Shown one piece after another: positions 27,291 through 36,202 of a stretch of DNA of 64,000 nucleotides. Both the position numbers and the translations under genes were made by a program. The stretch comes from Streptomyces tanashiensis. GTDB lineage: Bacteria > Actinomycetota > Actinomycetes > Streptomycetales > Streptomycetaceae. Within the stretch, counting starts at the first letter, position 1, and the number at the start of each line of letters is the position of its first letter. Location of the stretch: contig NZ_BMRZ01000002.1 of the NCBI RefSeq assembly GCF_014648895.1, positions 744,001 to 808,000 on the forward strand, written 5' to 3'. The notes beneath the pieces were generated by a model. It was not told where the DNA came from and did no database searches. It worked only from the letters and a program-made list of their open reading frames with translations.

Positions 27291-27385
27291 ATGCGTCCTC
27301 CCTCGGACGGCGGGCTGCCCAACCTTCACGAGTGCCGGGCAGCATGATCGACGGCACGGCAGGATGTGCCGGGGGGTGGAAGTCG

Positions 27386-28177
27386 TTGAGAATGTGGATC
27401 GAGGCGAACCCGGAGGCCTTCGCGGCCCTGGTGGCGGTGCTCGCGATCGTCGGTGGTCTCGCGGGGAGCCTGATCGGGGCGAAGATCCAGGCGAACGGGG
27501 GAAGGGACCAGGCCGCAGCGGCCCGCGAGGCCGCGCAGATCGCCGGCGAATCCCAGCGGGCGGCGGCACTGTGGACCGTCCGGCAGGTGCAGACCGCCGC
27601 GTACATCCAGCAGGCCCGGGAGGTCATGCGCATCGGTGAGCCGATGTTCACGCACGACGACGCGGCCGGGGGCCTGTCCGAACAGGTCCACGCGGCGACC
27701 CAGGACTTGGGCCACCGGAGGGCGGAGCTGGAGCTGGTGGCGACCCGGGCGGTGGTCGCCGCCGCCCAGGCCACGGACGGAGCCGTCCTTCGCTTCGCCG
27801 ACCTCGCCCTCAGGGCCGGGCCGGGTGTGTACGCGTACCGCTCGTTGCCGCCGGGCGCGATGGACGCCGACCTCGCGGACGCCATGGTCGAGCACTGGCG
27901 TGCCTCGCACTCGGGCAGCCACTCGCTGCACGACCTCGACGAGCAGCGGAACGCCCGCGATCGCGCCGAGCAGCGACTCCGCGCGATCACGCCTCCGCTC
28001 CCGCCCGCGCACATCTCCGCGATCCTCGATCTCTACGCCCGCACGGAGGACGCCCTCCTGGAGCGCCACATGCTCAGGCAAGAGGTGTCCCGCTCGCTGG
28101 AACTGCTGATCGAAGCCGCACGCTCGATGCTGCACTCCGATCACGAAGGCGGAACCGGGCTCGTCTCTCGCCCGTGA
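27386..28177 (+). CDS. Membrane-anchored protein of unknown function
   Basis: About 263 aa. The TTG at 27386 has GGTGGA 5 nt upstream; an ATG at 27392 or 27344 in the same frame is possible. One N-terminal membrane segment (AFAALVAVLAIVGGLAGSLIG) is followed by a long soluble helical region rich in Ala, Arg and Glu (GRDQAAAAREAAQIAGESQRA; LERHMLRQEVSRSLELLIEA). This is the layout of a membrane-tethered coiled-coil protein. I recognise no domain. Confidence 0.7.
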   Translation: MRMWIEANPEAFAALVAVLAIVGGLAGSLIGAKIQANGGRDQAAAAREAAQIAGESQRAAALWTVRQVQTAAYIQQAREVMRIGEPMFTHDDAAGGLSEQVHAATQDLGHRRAELELVATRAVVAAAQATDGAVLRFADLALRAGPGVYAYRSLPPGAMDADLADAMVEHWRASHSGSHSLHDLDEQRNARDRAEQRLRAITPPLPPAHISAILDLYARTEDALLERHMLRQEVSRSLELLIEAARSMLHSDHEGGTGLVSRP

Positions 28178-28184
28178 CATCCGA

Positions 28185-28211
28185 CCGGTGCCCCCGTCGG
28201 CCCGGCACCGG
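28185..28211. terminator. Hairpin between convergent genes
   Basis: CCGGTGCC (28185-28192) pairs with GGCACCGG (28204-28211), an 8-bp stem with an 11-nt loop. It lies between the stop codons of two convergent genes. Confidence 0.5.
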
Positions 28212-28224
28212 CGGGGGGCGCTCG

Positions 28225-28851
28225 TCACGCGGGTGACTGCCTGTCGGGCAGTGCGTGCGCGAGGAGGAACTCGGTCGCTCCCGCGATGGCTTCGGCGTAG
28301 GAGCCGTGGTCGGGCCCGGACTCCATCTCCTGCTGGTCCGCTCCGGTGGCGGTGTACCACCAGGCGTCGGCGTCGGCATCGTGGTGCACGACGGCGGTGC
28401 CGCCCGCGTAGTTCAGGGGGATCGATTCCTTGGTGGAGTTCCTGACGACGGCGTGGGGCCACTTGAGACGGGCGGACTGACGCTTGATGCCGCCCCACGC
28501 CGCGCCGAGCTGGGCGTAGTTCGCTCCGCTGCGGCCGGCGACGGTGGCGGCGCTCTCCGCCAGCCGGTCGACGGACAGCTTGGCTTCGTACAGGGCCCGC
28601 AGAAGCGCCAGTTGCACATCGGGCGCCGCCATGAGCACGGGGTCGAAGTACGTGCCGGCGGAGCTGTAGGCCAGCGCGCGGGTCGAGATCCCCTCAGCGA
28701 GCGCACGGACCGCGTCGAGGACCTTCTCGTCCATGGCGAACGCGTCGTCCACGGTCGGCTCGTTCCAGGGAGGCTCGACCAGGTTCGAGAAGGCGTTCCA
28801 GAAGTTCTCGTCACTCTTGTCGGGAGTCGGGATCCCCGTCATATCGTTCAT
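28225..28851 (-). CDS. Hypothetical protein
   Basis: 208 aa from the ATG at 28851 (MNDMTGIPTPDKSDENFWNA). Soluble and mainly helical, with no membrane segment or signal peptide. A central region (DVQLALLRALYEAKLSVDRLAESAATVAGRSGANYAQLG) and a C-terminal stretch with several Trp residues (DADADAWWYTATG) are the only notable parts. I recognise no family. The 5' region is AT-richer than its surroundings (ATACCTGTCATCCATGG), suggesting its own promoter. Confidence 0.65.
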   Translation of the reverse strand: MNDMTGIPTPDKSDENFWNAFSNLVEPPWNEPTVDDAFAMDEKVLDAVRALAEGISTRALAYSSAGTYFDPVLMAAPDVQLALLRALYEAKLSVDRLAESAATVAGRSGANYAQLGAAWGGIKRQSARLKWPHAVVRNSTKESIPLNYAGGTAVVHHDADADAWWYTATGADQQEMESGPDHGSYAEAIAGATEFLLAHALPDRQSPA

Positions 28852-28991
28852 TCGACAAGCATACCTGTCATCCATGGATTGCGACAGTTTTCTCTGTCAT
28901 CGTGCCGGGGTTGTGTCACCCGGCTGCCCCACCCCGGCGCCGACCCGCCGCCCGCGTCGGGGTGAGGAACCCTGACGCGGGCGACGGCACG

Positions 28992-29393
28992 TCAGGGGCG
29001 GGCGGCGACGGCTTCGACCTCGAACAGCACGTCAGGCGTGGCGAGGCTCGCGACACCGATCAGGGTCTGCGTGGGCGGCTTCTCTCCCCAGACCTCCTGC
29101 ACGGCCCCGGCGATCGGCCCGAGCTTGGTGACGTCATGGTTCACCACGTACGTCCTGAGCTGGACGACGTGGCCGAGGTCGAGCCCATGGGCGGCGAGGG
29201 CGACGCCGATGTTGCGGAACGTCTGCTTCACCTGTTCGGCGAAGTCGGCCGAGACGACCGCGCCGTCCGGGCCCGATCCGTACTGGCCCGCGATGAGGAC
29301 CAGTTCCTGACCTGCGGGGACGGTGACGGTGTGGCTGTATCCGAACGGGACCGGGTCGTGCAGGCCGTCCGGATTGACGATGGTGTGTGCCAT
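28992..29393 (-). CDS. RidA/YjgF family protein
   Basis: 133-aa member of the reactive enamine/imine deaminase superfamily, which hydrolyses reactive intermediates of amino acid metabolism in the cytosol; the length is standard. Visible features are the opening NPDGLHDPVPFGYSHTVTVP, ELVLIAGQYGSGPDG, the helix SADFAEQVKQTFRNIGVALA and TLIGVASLATPDVLFEVEAV. The Arg of canonical RidA near the C-terminus (RxxVEV type) is replaced by a Phe-Glu-Val context, so it may be one of the Rid subfamilies without proven deaminase activity. It is divergent from the WYL regulator, which may control it. Confidence 0.88.
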   Translation of the reverse strand: MAHTIVNPDGLHDPVPFGYSHTVTVPAGQELVLIAGQYGSGPDGAVVSADFAEQVKQTFRNIGVALAAHGLDLGHVVQLRTYVVNHDVTKLGPIAGAVQEVWGEKPPTQTLIGVASLATPDVLFEVEAVAARP

Positions 29394-29489
29394 GGGAGGA
29401 CACCTCTCGTGGGTGGTGGGGTGTGTCGTGCTGAAGCCTCCCAACGAATACGCGACACCCTCTGTCATGTATGTCGGTAGAGTTTTCGG

Positions 29490-30467
29490 ATGCGCGCCGA
29501 TCGACTCGTCTCGCTGGTGCTCCTCCTGCGGCAGCACGGTCGGCTGTCCGCGACCGCACTGGCCCGCGAGCTGGAGGTGTCCACCCGCACCGTGCTCCGC
29601 GACATCGAGTCGCTGTCCGCGGCCGGTGTCAAGGTCTACGCCGAGCGCGGCCGGAACGGCGGCTTCGCCCTGCTGCCCGGCTTCCAGACCGAGCTCACCG
29701 GACTGAACCACGACGAGGCACTCGCCCTGCTGGTCGCCGGATCGCGGCGCGGCGCGCAGACGTTCGGCCTCGGCACGGCCCTCGCCTCGGCGATGCGCAA
29801 GGTGGTCGACGCGCTGCCCGAGAGCTATCGGGTGACCGCGGCCGGCGCGGCTCAGCGCCTGCTCGTCGACCCCGAGACGGATCTGCTCGCGCGTCGGCAG
29901 GTGGCCGAGGAGATACCGGACGTCGTCGTGGCCGAGGTCCGCCGGGCGGTGTTCGCCGGACACAAGCTGCGCATCCACTACGCGGCCGTGGGCCAGGCGG
30001 CGACGTGGCGCACGGTGGACCCGATCGGTCTGGTCACCGTGCGCGGCCAGGGCTATCTGCTCGCCACGAGGTCCGGCGCGGACCGCACGTACCGACTGTC
30101 ACGCGTCGAGGCCGCAGAGGAACTGGACGAACCGGCACAGCGTCCGGACCGGGTCGACCTGGACCGGGCCTGGCAGGAGCGCAGCGCACGGTTCCGTACC
30201 GGTGGCGACCAGGTCGCCGTGCTCGTACGGATGAACCCCGCGCGACGCCAGGAACTGGTCGGCACCGCGCTGGCCGTACTCGCCGAGGAGACCGAGGCGG
30301 ACGGCCGGCTGCGGCTCGAGGTGACCTTCCAGGATCCGCGGCACGCCGAATGGGCACTGTGGCAGCTGGGCACGGACGCGGAAGCCCTCGCCCCGCAGTG
30401 GTTGCGGGCATCGCTGCGCGACCGCGCCGCCGCGATCGCCGCTCGCTACGGCGCGTCGTCCGGATAG
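29490..30467 (+). CDS. WYL-domain transcriptional regulator
   Basis: 325-aa helix-turn-helix regulator of the YafY/DeoR-like group. Residues 1-60 are the winged helix (RADRLVSLVLLLRQHGRLSATALARELEVSTRTVLRDIESLSAAG). The WYL ligand domain lies at about 140-215 (LRIHYAAVGQAATWRTVDPIGLVTVRGQGYLLA) and a C-terminal WCX-type domain ends the protein. It is divergent from the RidA gene; the 96 bp between them hold both promoters, so RidA is the likely target. Confidence 0.88.
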   Translation: MRADRLVSLVLLLRQHGRLSATALARELEVSTRTVLRDIESLSAAGVKVYAERGRNGGFALLPGFQTELTGLNHDEALALLVAGSRRGAQTFGLGTALASAMRKVVDALPESYRVTAAGAAQRLLVDPETDLLARRQVAEEIPDVVVAEVRRAVFAGHKLRIHYAAVGQAATWRTVDPIGLVTVRGQGYLLATRSGADRTYRLSRVEAAEELDEPAQRPDRVDLDRAWQERSARFRTGGDQVAVLVRMNPARRQELVGTALAVLAEETEADGRLRLEVTFQDPRHAEWALWQLGTDAEALAPQWLRASLRDRAAAIAARYGASSG

Positions 30468-30554
30468 TGGTCGGCGCCGCCGTGTCTCGCCGGCGGGAGC
30501 CCGGCCGACGCGTCGGGCGCACGCAGGCGCCGATCACGGCGGAAGCGGTACCGG

Positions 30555-31286
30555 TCAGCGCGCATGCACGCGCAGCAGGGTGTGGCCGGCCACGTCCTCG
30601 GTCACGCCCCAGAGCGTGGGGTGGGTGGTCAGGTGGGCGGCGAGGGCGTCGCGCAGGACGTCGGCGGAGCCCCAGGTCCCGTACAGCTTGCTCTCGGTGA
30701 GCACGACGGGCTTGAGGCCGGTGGTGAGGACCGCCTCCCAGGTGGCCGCCGCGACACCGGGCGTGTGGGGGCTGCGGAAGTCGTCGAGGGAGACCACGCC
30801 GTCCTCGGTCAGCAGCTCGCGGGCGGCGGCGATGTCGGCGCGGACGTGGTGGTACAGGTGCGAGGCGTCGATGTGGACGAAACGGCAGCTGCGAGCGGGC
30901 ACATGGCTGGTGATCTCCGAGGAGGACCCTTGGATCACGGTGGGCAGCCGGCGGTGGAAGCGCAGATAGTTGGACTCGAACACCTGGCGGGTCAGGGTCG
31001 GGTAGTACACCCGCATCTCGGTGGCCGTGGAGTCGTCGGGGGCCTCGTCGGCGTCGAACAGGTCGCAGACGGTGAACCGCTCGCCGTCTGCGGCGTGGTA
31101 GCCCATGAGGATGGCGCTCTTGCCCTTGTAGACGCCGAGTTCCAGCAGGTCGCCACGGGTTCCCTGGTCACGCTGGCGGGTCAGGAGCCAGCCGAAGACG
31201 AACCGGTCGGCGTCGAAGAACCATCCTTCGACCTCGTCGAGCCGGTCGGGCGTGAGGAGGGGTGGGGCGGTGTCCTGTGCGGTCAT
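30555..31286 (-). CDS. Class I SAM-dependent methyltransferase (TylF-like)
   Basis: 243 aa. SAM-binding motif LLELGVYKGKSAILMGYHA; metal-binding pattern typical of the Mg-dependent TylF/MycF-like group in FVHIDASHLYHHVRADIAAA and GVVSLDDFRSP. Such enzymes methylate sugars or other hydroxyls in natural-product or surface-glycan pathways, but no partner glycosyltransferase is nearby, so the substrate is unknown. It faces the upstream WYL gene convergently and is divergent from the following membrane-protein gene. Confidence 0.8.
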   Translation of the reverse strand: MTAQDTAPPLLTPDRLDEVEGWFFDADRFVFGWLLTRQRDQGTRGDLLELGVYKGKSAILMGYHAADGERFTVCDLFDADEAPDDSTATEMRVYYPTLTRQVFESNYLRFHRRLPTVIQGSSSEITSHVPARSCRFVHIDASHLYHHVRADIAAARELLTEDGVVSLDDFRSPHTPGVAAATWEAVLTTGLKPVVLTESKLYGTWGSADVLRDALAAHLTTHPTLWGVTEDVAGHTLLRVHAR

Positions 31287-31603
31287 GGCGGATCCTCGTC
31301 TGTGAGCGGGGGCGGGCGTCCACTCCCCGGCGGGGGTGGCCCGTGGCGGGCATCCACCCGGGGTGGGCGAGCGCGGTGAGGGCGGCCCGACCTTACGATC
31401 GCCGCCCGCGTCCCCCCTCGTACCGCTCCCCCGGCACGCGCAACGTCCACACGACAGGCGTAATCAACATGGCGAGACATCGCGGTGACAGGATTCAACA
31501 GCTGTCGCAGAATGGCGCCCAAGGTGCCCACGAGCCGATACCGCCTCGCGGACGCCGACGAGCGAGCCGCCCGTGCGGCGGCCGGGGAGGGGAAACCGCT
31601 CAG

Positions 31604-32533
31604 GTGGGCATTGCCATCATCGACGCGATCGGACTGGCCGGCAGGAACCAGCGGCGCCACAAGGAACTGATCCAGCGCCAGGAACGCTTCGCCGAGCGTC
31701 TCACAGCCGAGGCCGAGGCTCAGGAGCGCGCCCGCCGCCGGGCGTACGACAAGGCACTCGTGCCGTTCCGTGACGTGTTCTCCCGCCTGAAGAACGTCAG
31801 CCTGGCCGAACTGCAGGACATTTCCGCGCCTCCGGAGACGGACGTGACGGACGTGGAGGTGCGCCGTATCCAGCTCGACGCGGTGAACGCCGTGGCCACG
31901 CTCGCGGGCGGTGTCGCGGTCGGAGCCGGCGCGGGGGCGGCCACGTTCGCCACGGTGGGGGCGTTCGCCGCCGCATCCACGGGTACGGCCATTTCCAGCC
32001 TTTCCGGAGCGGCCGCGACGAGCGCCACCCTTGCCTGGCTCGGCGGCGGCTCACTGGCGGCGGGCGGGGGCGGGATGGCCGCGGGCACGATGGTGCTCAC
32101 GGGCATCGTGGCCGCGCCCGTACTGCTGGCCCTGGGCGGCTTCATCGAGTGGAAGGGCCGCAAGGACCGGCGCGAGCAGATCGCCTTCGCCGCCGAACTC
32201 AAGAAGCTCGCCGCCGAGATCCGCGTCCACGAGGCGCGCGTCGCGGCCTCGTGCAGGCGCAGCCGTCAGGTCCGGCAGCTGGTCGACGGTCTCCGCAAGG
32301 AGATGCGGCGCAGACTCCCCTCGGTACGGACCCTGGTGGACGCTCAGGACGACTACTCCGTCCACACCCCCGAGCAGCGCGCGGAGGTGGCCGTGCTCGT
32401 CGGTCTGGCCAGTGCCACGGTCGCCGTCCTGGGGACCCCGCTCACCGGCGAGGACGGTCACGTCACCGACCTGTCGGAGCGCGTGGTGAAGGACACCCGT
32501 ACGCGGCTCAGGGATCTGAAGAGCGCCCGGTGA
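31604..32533 (+). CDS. Membrane protein with Gly/Ala-rich helices, first gene of the NACHT set
   Basis: 309 aa from the GTG at 31604 (VGIAIIDAIGLAGRNQRRHKEL). A charged coiled-coil (ERFAERLTAEAEAQERARRR) leads into two or three hydrophobic Gly/Ala-rich segments at about residues 95-180 (VATLAGGVAVGAGAGAATFATVG; MVLTGIVAAPVLLALGGF), then another helical soluble tail. This resembles pore-like or membrane-inserting helical hairpins. The start is uncertain: the same frame is open back to an ATG at 31469, but codon bias there favours a different frame (31485-31600). Its stop overlaps the next gene start (GTGA). No family recognised. Confidence 0.65.
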   Translation: MGIAIIDAIGLAGRNQRRHKELIQRQERFAERLTAEAEAQERARRRAYDKALVPFRDVFSRLKNVSLAELQDISAPPETDVTDVEVRRIQLDAVNAVATLAGGVAVGAGAGAATFATVGAFAAASTGTAISSLSGAAATSATLAWLGGGSLAAGGGGMAAGTMVLTGIVAAPVLLALGGFIEWKGRKDRREQIAFAAELKKLAAEIRVHEARVAASCRRSRQVRQLVDGLRKEMRRRLPSVRTLVDAQDDYSVHTPEQRAEVAVLVGLASATVAVLGTPLTGEDGHVTDLSERVVKDTRTRLRDLKSAR

Positions 32534-34062
32534 GCGACCCGCAGGCCGGGCCGCCGCACGCGGGCGCGCCGCCGAGCGGCACGGGCAGGTCGAGCGACCC
32601 GGGTACGTCGGGCCGCATCGGCACATGGTCCGGCGGCATCGACGCCGCCGTCTGGGCGCTCGCCGACAGCGCGACCCGACGCCTGGCCCTCGCCACCCTG
32701 GAGACCCTCCGGGCCAGGGAGACCGCGACGGCGCTCGCCACCCGCTACGTGAACATCGGCAACGCACAGCGTGCGGGCCACCTCTTCGAGGTGATGCAGG
32801 CCCTGTCCTTCAACCTGTCCGCCGTCGAGAAGGGATCCTCGGTGCGCGCCGTCGTCACCGAGTGGGCCGAGGGCGGTTCGCGCACCGCCCCGGCCGACCT
32901 CCATCTCCTCCGGGGCGGCCGGCTCGTGGGTCGGGCACAGGCGAAGCTCGTCGAGAGCGCCTCGACCACCGCGGACCAGCTCGCCCGGCCGCACTACGGC
33001 GGCATGCGACGGCTGGTGGCCTCCGACCGGCTGCAAGCCGTCGAGGACCTCCTGGACAAGCGGCTCACCATGCCGCCGGAGGGGCTCCGGTACGCGAACT
33101 ACCAGGACGCGCGAGCCCACGTGACCGATCGGCTCGCCCACGGTGGCGTGAGCGGTGAGGGCATCTCCCTCGACGAGGCGCACCGGGCGGCTCGCGACCC
33201 CGGGCGCTGGGCGGACCGGCAGGTCGCGCGGGCGGGGACGCGGCAGATGGCGGGTGCCGCCGGGGTGGCGGCCGGGCTGGGCGGGATCGCCGCCGGGGTG
33301 ACCGAGGCCGCCCGGCAGGCGGCTCGTGTCCGGGCGGGCGAGACCTCGGCGTCCGTCGCGGCCTTCACCGCGGTCGGCTCCGCCGTACGCCAGGCCGCGC
33401 TCTCGGGCGGAACGGCCGCGTTCGGCGAAGCCGTCCGGATCGGCGCCGCCGCAGGCGTCCTGCCCAGAGCCCTGGGCGGGGGGACACTGCCCGGCGCCAC
33501 CGCGCAGGCCGCGTTCGCCGTCGCGGAGGCCGGGCTCGACCTCGCGCGGGGCGACGGCGACGTGGGACAGTTCGCCGCACGCGCGACGACCGCCGTCGTC
33601 GCGACCGGCCTCGCCCGGGGGTGCGGTGCCGTCGGCCAGACGCTCCTGCCCGTTCCCGTCGTCGGGGCGCTGGTCGGTGGGGTGGTGGGCCAGGCCGCTG
33701 CCGCCGTCATCGTCCAGGGCCTCCAGATCGCTCTCGTCGCGGCCCGCGCGGACGCCGCGGCCGAAGCACGGATCCAGCTTCTCGAACGGGAGGTCGCCAC
33801 GGCCGTTGTCATGGCCGACGCCTTGCGCCGCGCGACCGAGCAGCTCGGCGAGGAACGGAACTCCTGCGTCGCCCGGGAGGTCCTCCCCCGCTTCCGTGTC
33901 GTGCGGGACGCGCTGGCCGGCGACCGCCCCGACCTCGCTCTCGCGGAACTCGCGGAGCTCACGCGGCGGTTCGGCGGCCGGCCGGTCTACGGAACGCAGC
34001 AGGAGTTCGACGCGTGGATGCTCGACGAGTCGGCCACGCTCGTCCTGGACCCCGACTGGTGA
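32530..34062 (+). CDS. Protein with a PD-(D/E)xK nuclease-like signature and hydrophobic tail
   Basis: 510 aa, GTG start coupled to the upstream gene. The conserved-looking region at residues 75-165 has the spacing of a PD-(D/E)xK nuclease active site: Glu87 (GHLFEVMQ), Asp123 (APADLHLL) and Gln137-x-Lys139 (GRAQAKL). This is the Glu...Asp...QxK variant used by Mrr-like enzymes. From about 240 to 430 the sequence becomes Gly/Ala-rich and hydrophobic (AGAAGVAAGLGGIAAGVTEA; VPVVGALVGGVVGQAAAAV), like its neighbour's membrane helices, and it ends in a helical soluble tail. The nuclease assignment is inferred from motif spacing only. No homologue is recalled. Confidence 0.55.
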   Translation: MSDPQAGPPHAGAPPSGTGRSSDPGTSGRIGTWSGGIDAAVWALADSATRRLALATLETLRARETATALATRYVNIGNAQRAGHLFEVMQALSFNLSAVEKGSSVRAVVTEWAEGGSRTAPADLHLLRGGRLVGRAQAKLVESASTTADQLARPHYGGMRRLVASDRLQAVEDLLDKRLTMPPEGLRYANYQDARAHVTDRLAHGGVSGEGISLDEAHRAARDPGRWADRQVARAGTRQMAGAAGVAAGLGGIAAGVTEAARQAARVRAGETSASVAAFTAVGSAVRQAALSGGTAAFGEAVRIGAAAGVLPRALGGGTLPGATAQAAFAVAEAGLDLARGDGDVGQFAARATTAVVATGLARGCGAVGQTLLPVPVVGALVGGVVGQAAAAVIVQGLQIALVAARADAAAEARIQLLEREVATAVVMADALRRATEQLGEERNSCVAREVLPRFRVVRDALAGDRPDLALAELAELTRRFGGRPVYGTQQEFDAWMLDESATLVLDPDW

Positions 34063-34150
34063 CGCATCGCCGGCCGGCACGGCGGTCGGCGATGCGTCAG
34101 GCGTTCCGGGGGCTGGTGCCGTCCGGTCCGCGTTGGGGAGGATCTCCGGT

Positions 34151-36160
34151 ATGGGGACAGGGCACGTGATCAAGCGCCGCCTGCTGTGGTACGGGGCCGG
34201 TGCCGTCGCCGTATGGCTCCTGGCCCTCGGGATCTGGGGCGGCTGGGACGTCGCCGATCCCGTCGCCAGTGTCGTGGGGGCCCTGGCGGGCGTAGCGGCC
34301 CTGGCCTACGCACTGGTCGGTCCCCTGGACACGGAGCACATGGCGGATCGGCTGGCGCGCGAAGTCGTACGGCGGGAGCAGGAGGAGTACGTGCGGTGGC
34401 TGGACGGGAGCGTCGGCGGGCGCATCGACCTCGCCTACACGGTTCGTGTCCACGGGCAGGTCGACGGTGCCCCGGCCGAAGGGCGGCTGAGCGATCTGAC
34501 CGCGCTGCACGGGCGGCTGTCGCCGCCGCGCATGGTCATCACCGGCGGGGACGGAGCAGACGACGCCGGGACCGGAAAGTCTCTGGCGGCCCTGTCGATG
34601 GTCCTCGACCTCGCCCGTGACAGGGAGGCCGGACAGGCCGTCCCCCTGCGCATGGCCGCCACCTCATGGACCGGCCAGGAGCTGGAGGCATGGCTCGCCG
34701 GGCACCTGGCGACGGCGTTCGGCGTGGGCGGCGCGCTCGCACGGCGGCTGGTGGAGGCGCGCCTCGTGCTTCCCGTCGTCGACGGCCTGGACGAACTGGA
34801 CCCGCCTGGCGCGGCCCCCTACTCCAGCCGGGCCGCCCAGCTGCTGCGCCTGCTCAACGGCTGGCAGCACGGTACGCAGCCGGCCGCCGTGCTCGTCACC
34901 TGTCGACGTGGCTTCTACGACGGCCTCATGCGGGTGGAGGCGCACCTGAGGGCCGCCGCCGTGGTGCGGCTCGCCCCCGTGGACGGGGAGCAGGGCCGTG
35001 CCTTCCTGCGGCGGAGTGTGGCCGACACCGAGGCGGGACTGCGCCGTTGGCAGCCCGTGATCGACGCGCTGGCCACCGGCCCGCGGGAGGACCGCTTTCC
35101 GCCGGCGCCGGCCGTCGTACGGCTGCGCCGGGTGCTGGCGACGCCGTGGCGCCTGTCGCTGGCGACGGCGGTCTACCAGGAGCGGAGCGCCGAAGGCCAT
35201 TACCTCCGCGATCCCGCGACCCTCCTGCGTCTCGCCGAATCCAGCACGCTCCACGGGCACCTGCTCGACCTCTACGTCCCGGCCCTGCTGGCCACGCGGG
35301 GCGACGGAACCGTTCCCCCCGAGGGCCCGGCCCGGCGCTGGCTGGCCGTCCTGGCCTCGTACCTCGACGACAACCGCAACGGCCGCCAGGCGGAGGGGCG
35401 TACGCTCTCCGCCACCGACCTCGTCCTGCCCGAGCTGTGGCCGCTGGTCGGCGCGGAGCCCACCAGGCGCGCGATCCGGTGGGCCGGACTCGCCCGGGCC
35501 GGAGCGCTGGAGCTCGTGGTGGTGGTCCGGGCGGCGGTCATGGGCTCCTGGGATCAACTCGGTTTCTCCATGCTGCCGTTGTTCACCCTCCTGTTCGCCT
35601 TCAGGCCGGATCTCTGGGAGGGGGACGACCGCATGGTGCTGCGCCCGGGCCGGTTCGTCGTGGGATGCGCTCTGGGTTTCGCCCCTCCGATGCTCATCGC
35701 GTTGTCCGTTCCCACGACGGGTTCGCCGACCGACTGGGTGATGGGTTCGGCAGCCTTCGGGCTGATGGCGGGTGGCGCCATGGGCATCTCCGTCGTGCCC
35801 GACGAACGACGGCACGGGCCGCACTCCCTGGTGCGCGGCGACACGATCACCTGGGCCCTGTTCATGGCCGACCTCGTGGCGCTCGCCGCACTGCTGGGCT
35901 ACGTGATAGCCGGTTGGCGAGGTCTGTCCGGGGTCTTCCTGCCGATCGCGGTGTTCGGTGCGTTGCTCTTCCACACGATGACCTTCCGCTATCTGGTCTT
36001 CCTGGTGCTGGCCCGCCGGATCCTGCCGTGGCGGCTGGGCCGCTTCCTGCGCGCGTGCCACCGGGCGGGCATACTGCGCACCTCCGGAGCCGCCTACCAG
36101 TTCCGGCACCTCGAACTCCAGGACCACTTGGCGGGCCGGCGGGACCGTCCGGGCGGGTGA
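34151..36160 (+). CDS. Membrane NACHT-domain NTPase
   Basis: 669 aa with GGAGG 9 nt before the ATG. Two N-terminal membrane helices (residues 10-60) precede a NACHT NTPase: Walker A near 132-144 (GGDGADDAGTGKS), which has extra residues inside the usual loop, and a canonical NACHT Walker B at 205-216 (LVLPVVDGLDEL), then a sensor-like VLVTCRRGFYD. The C-terminal third has four to six membrane helices and closes with AYQFRHLELQDHLA, a motif common in actinobacterial membrane NACHT proteins. NACHT proteins act as oligomerising switches in immunity. It follows the nuclease-like gene by 88 bp on the same strand. Confidence 0.88.
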   Translation: MGTGHVIKRRLLWYGAGAVAVWLLALGIWGGWDVADPVASVVGALAGVAALAYALVGPLDTEHMADRLAREVVRREQEEYVRWLDGSVGGRIDLAYTVRVHGQVDGAPAEGRLSDLTALHGRLSPPRMVITGGDGADDAGTGKSLAALSMVLDLARDREAGQAVPLRMAATSWTGQELEAWLAGHLATAFGVGGALARRLVEARLVLPVVDGLDELDPPGAAPYSSRAAQLLRLLNGWQHGTQPAAVLVTCRRGFYDGLMRVEAHLRAAAVVRLAPVDGEQGRAFLRRSVADTEAGLRRWQPVIDALATGPREDRFPPAPAVVRLRRVLATPWRLSLATAVYQERSAEGHYLRDPATLLRLAESSTLHGHLLDLYVPALLATRGDGTVPPEGPARRWLAVLASYLDDNRNGRQAEGRTLSATDLVLPELWPLVGAEPTRRAIRWAGLARAGALELVVVVRAAVMGSWDQLGFSMLPLFTLLFAFRPDLWEGDDRMVLRPGRFVVGCALGFAPPMLIALSVPTTGSPTDWVMGSAAFGLMAGGAMGISVVPDERRHGPHSLVRGDTITWALFMADLVALAALLGYVIAGWRGLSGVFLPIAVFGALLFHTMTFRYLVFLVLARRILPWRLGRFLRACHRAGILRTSGAAYQFRHLELQDHLAGRRDRPGG

Positions 36161-36202
36161 GCGAGGCGGACGCGGCCCCGGCCACGATCCGCCGGACAGG
36201 CC

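Noticed and set aside
31262..31468. N-terminal extension of the first NACHT-set gene back to 31262
   Set aside because: The extension reads antisense of the methyltransferase promoter and start and is not protein-like.
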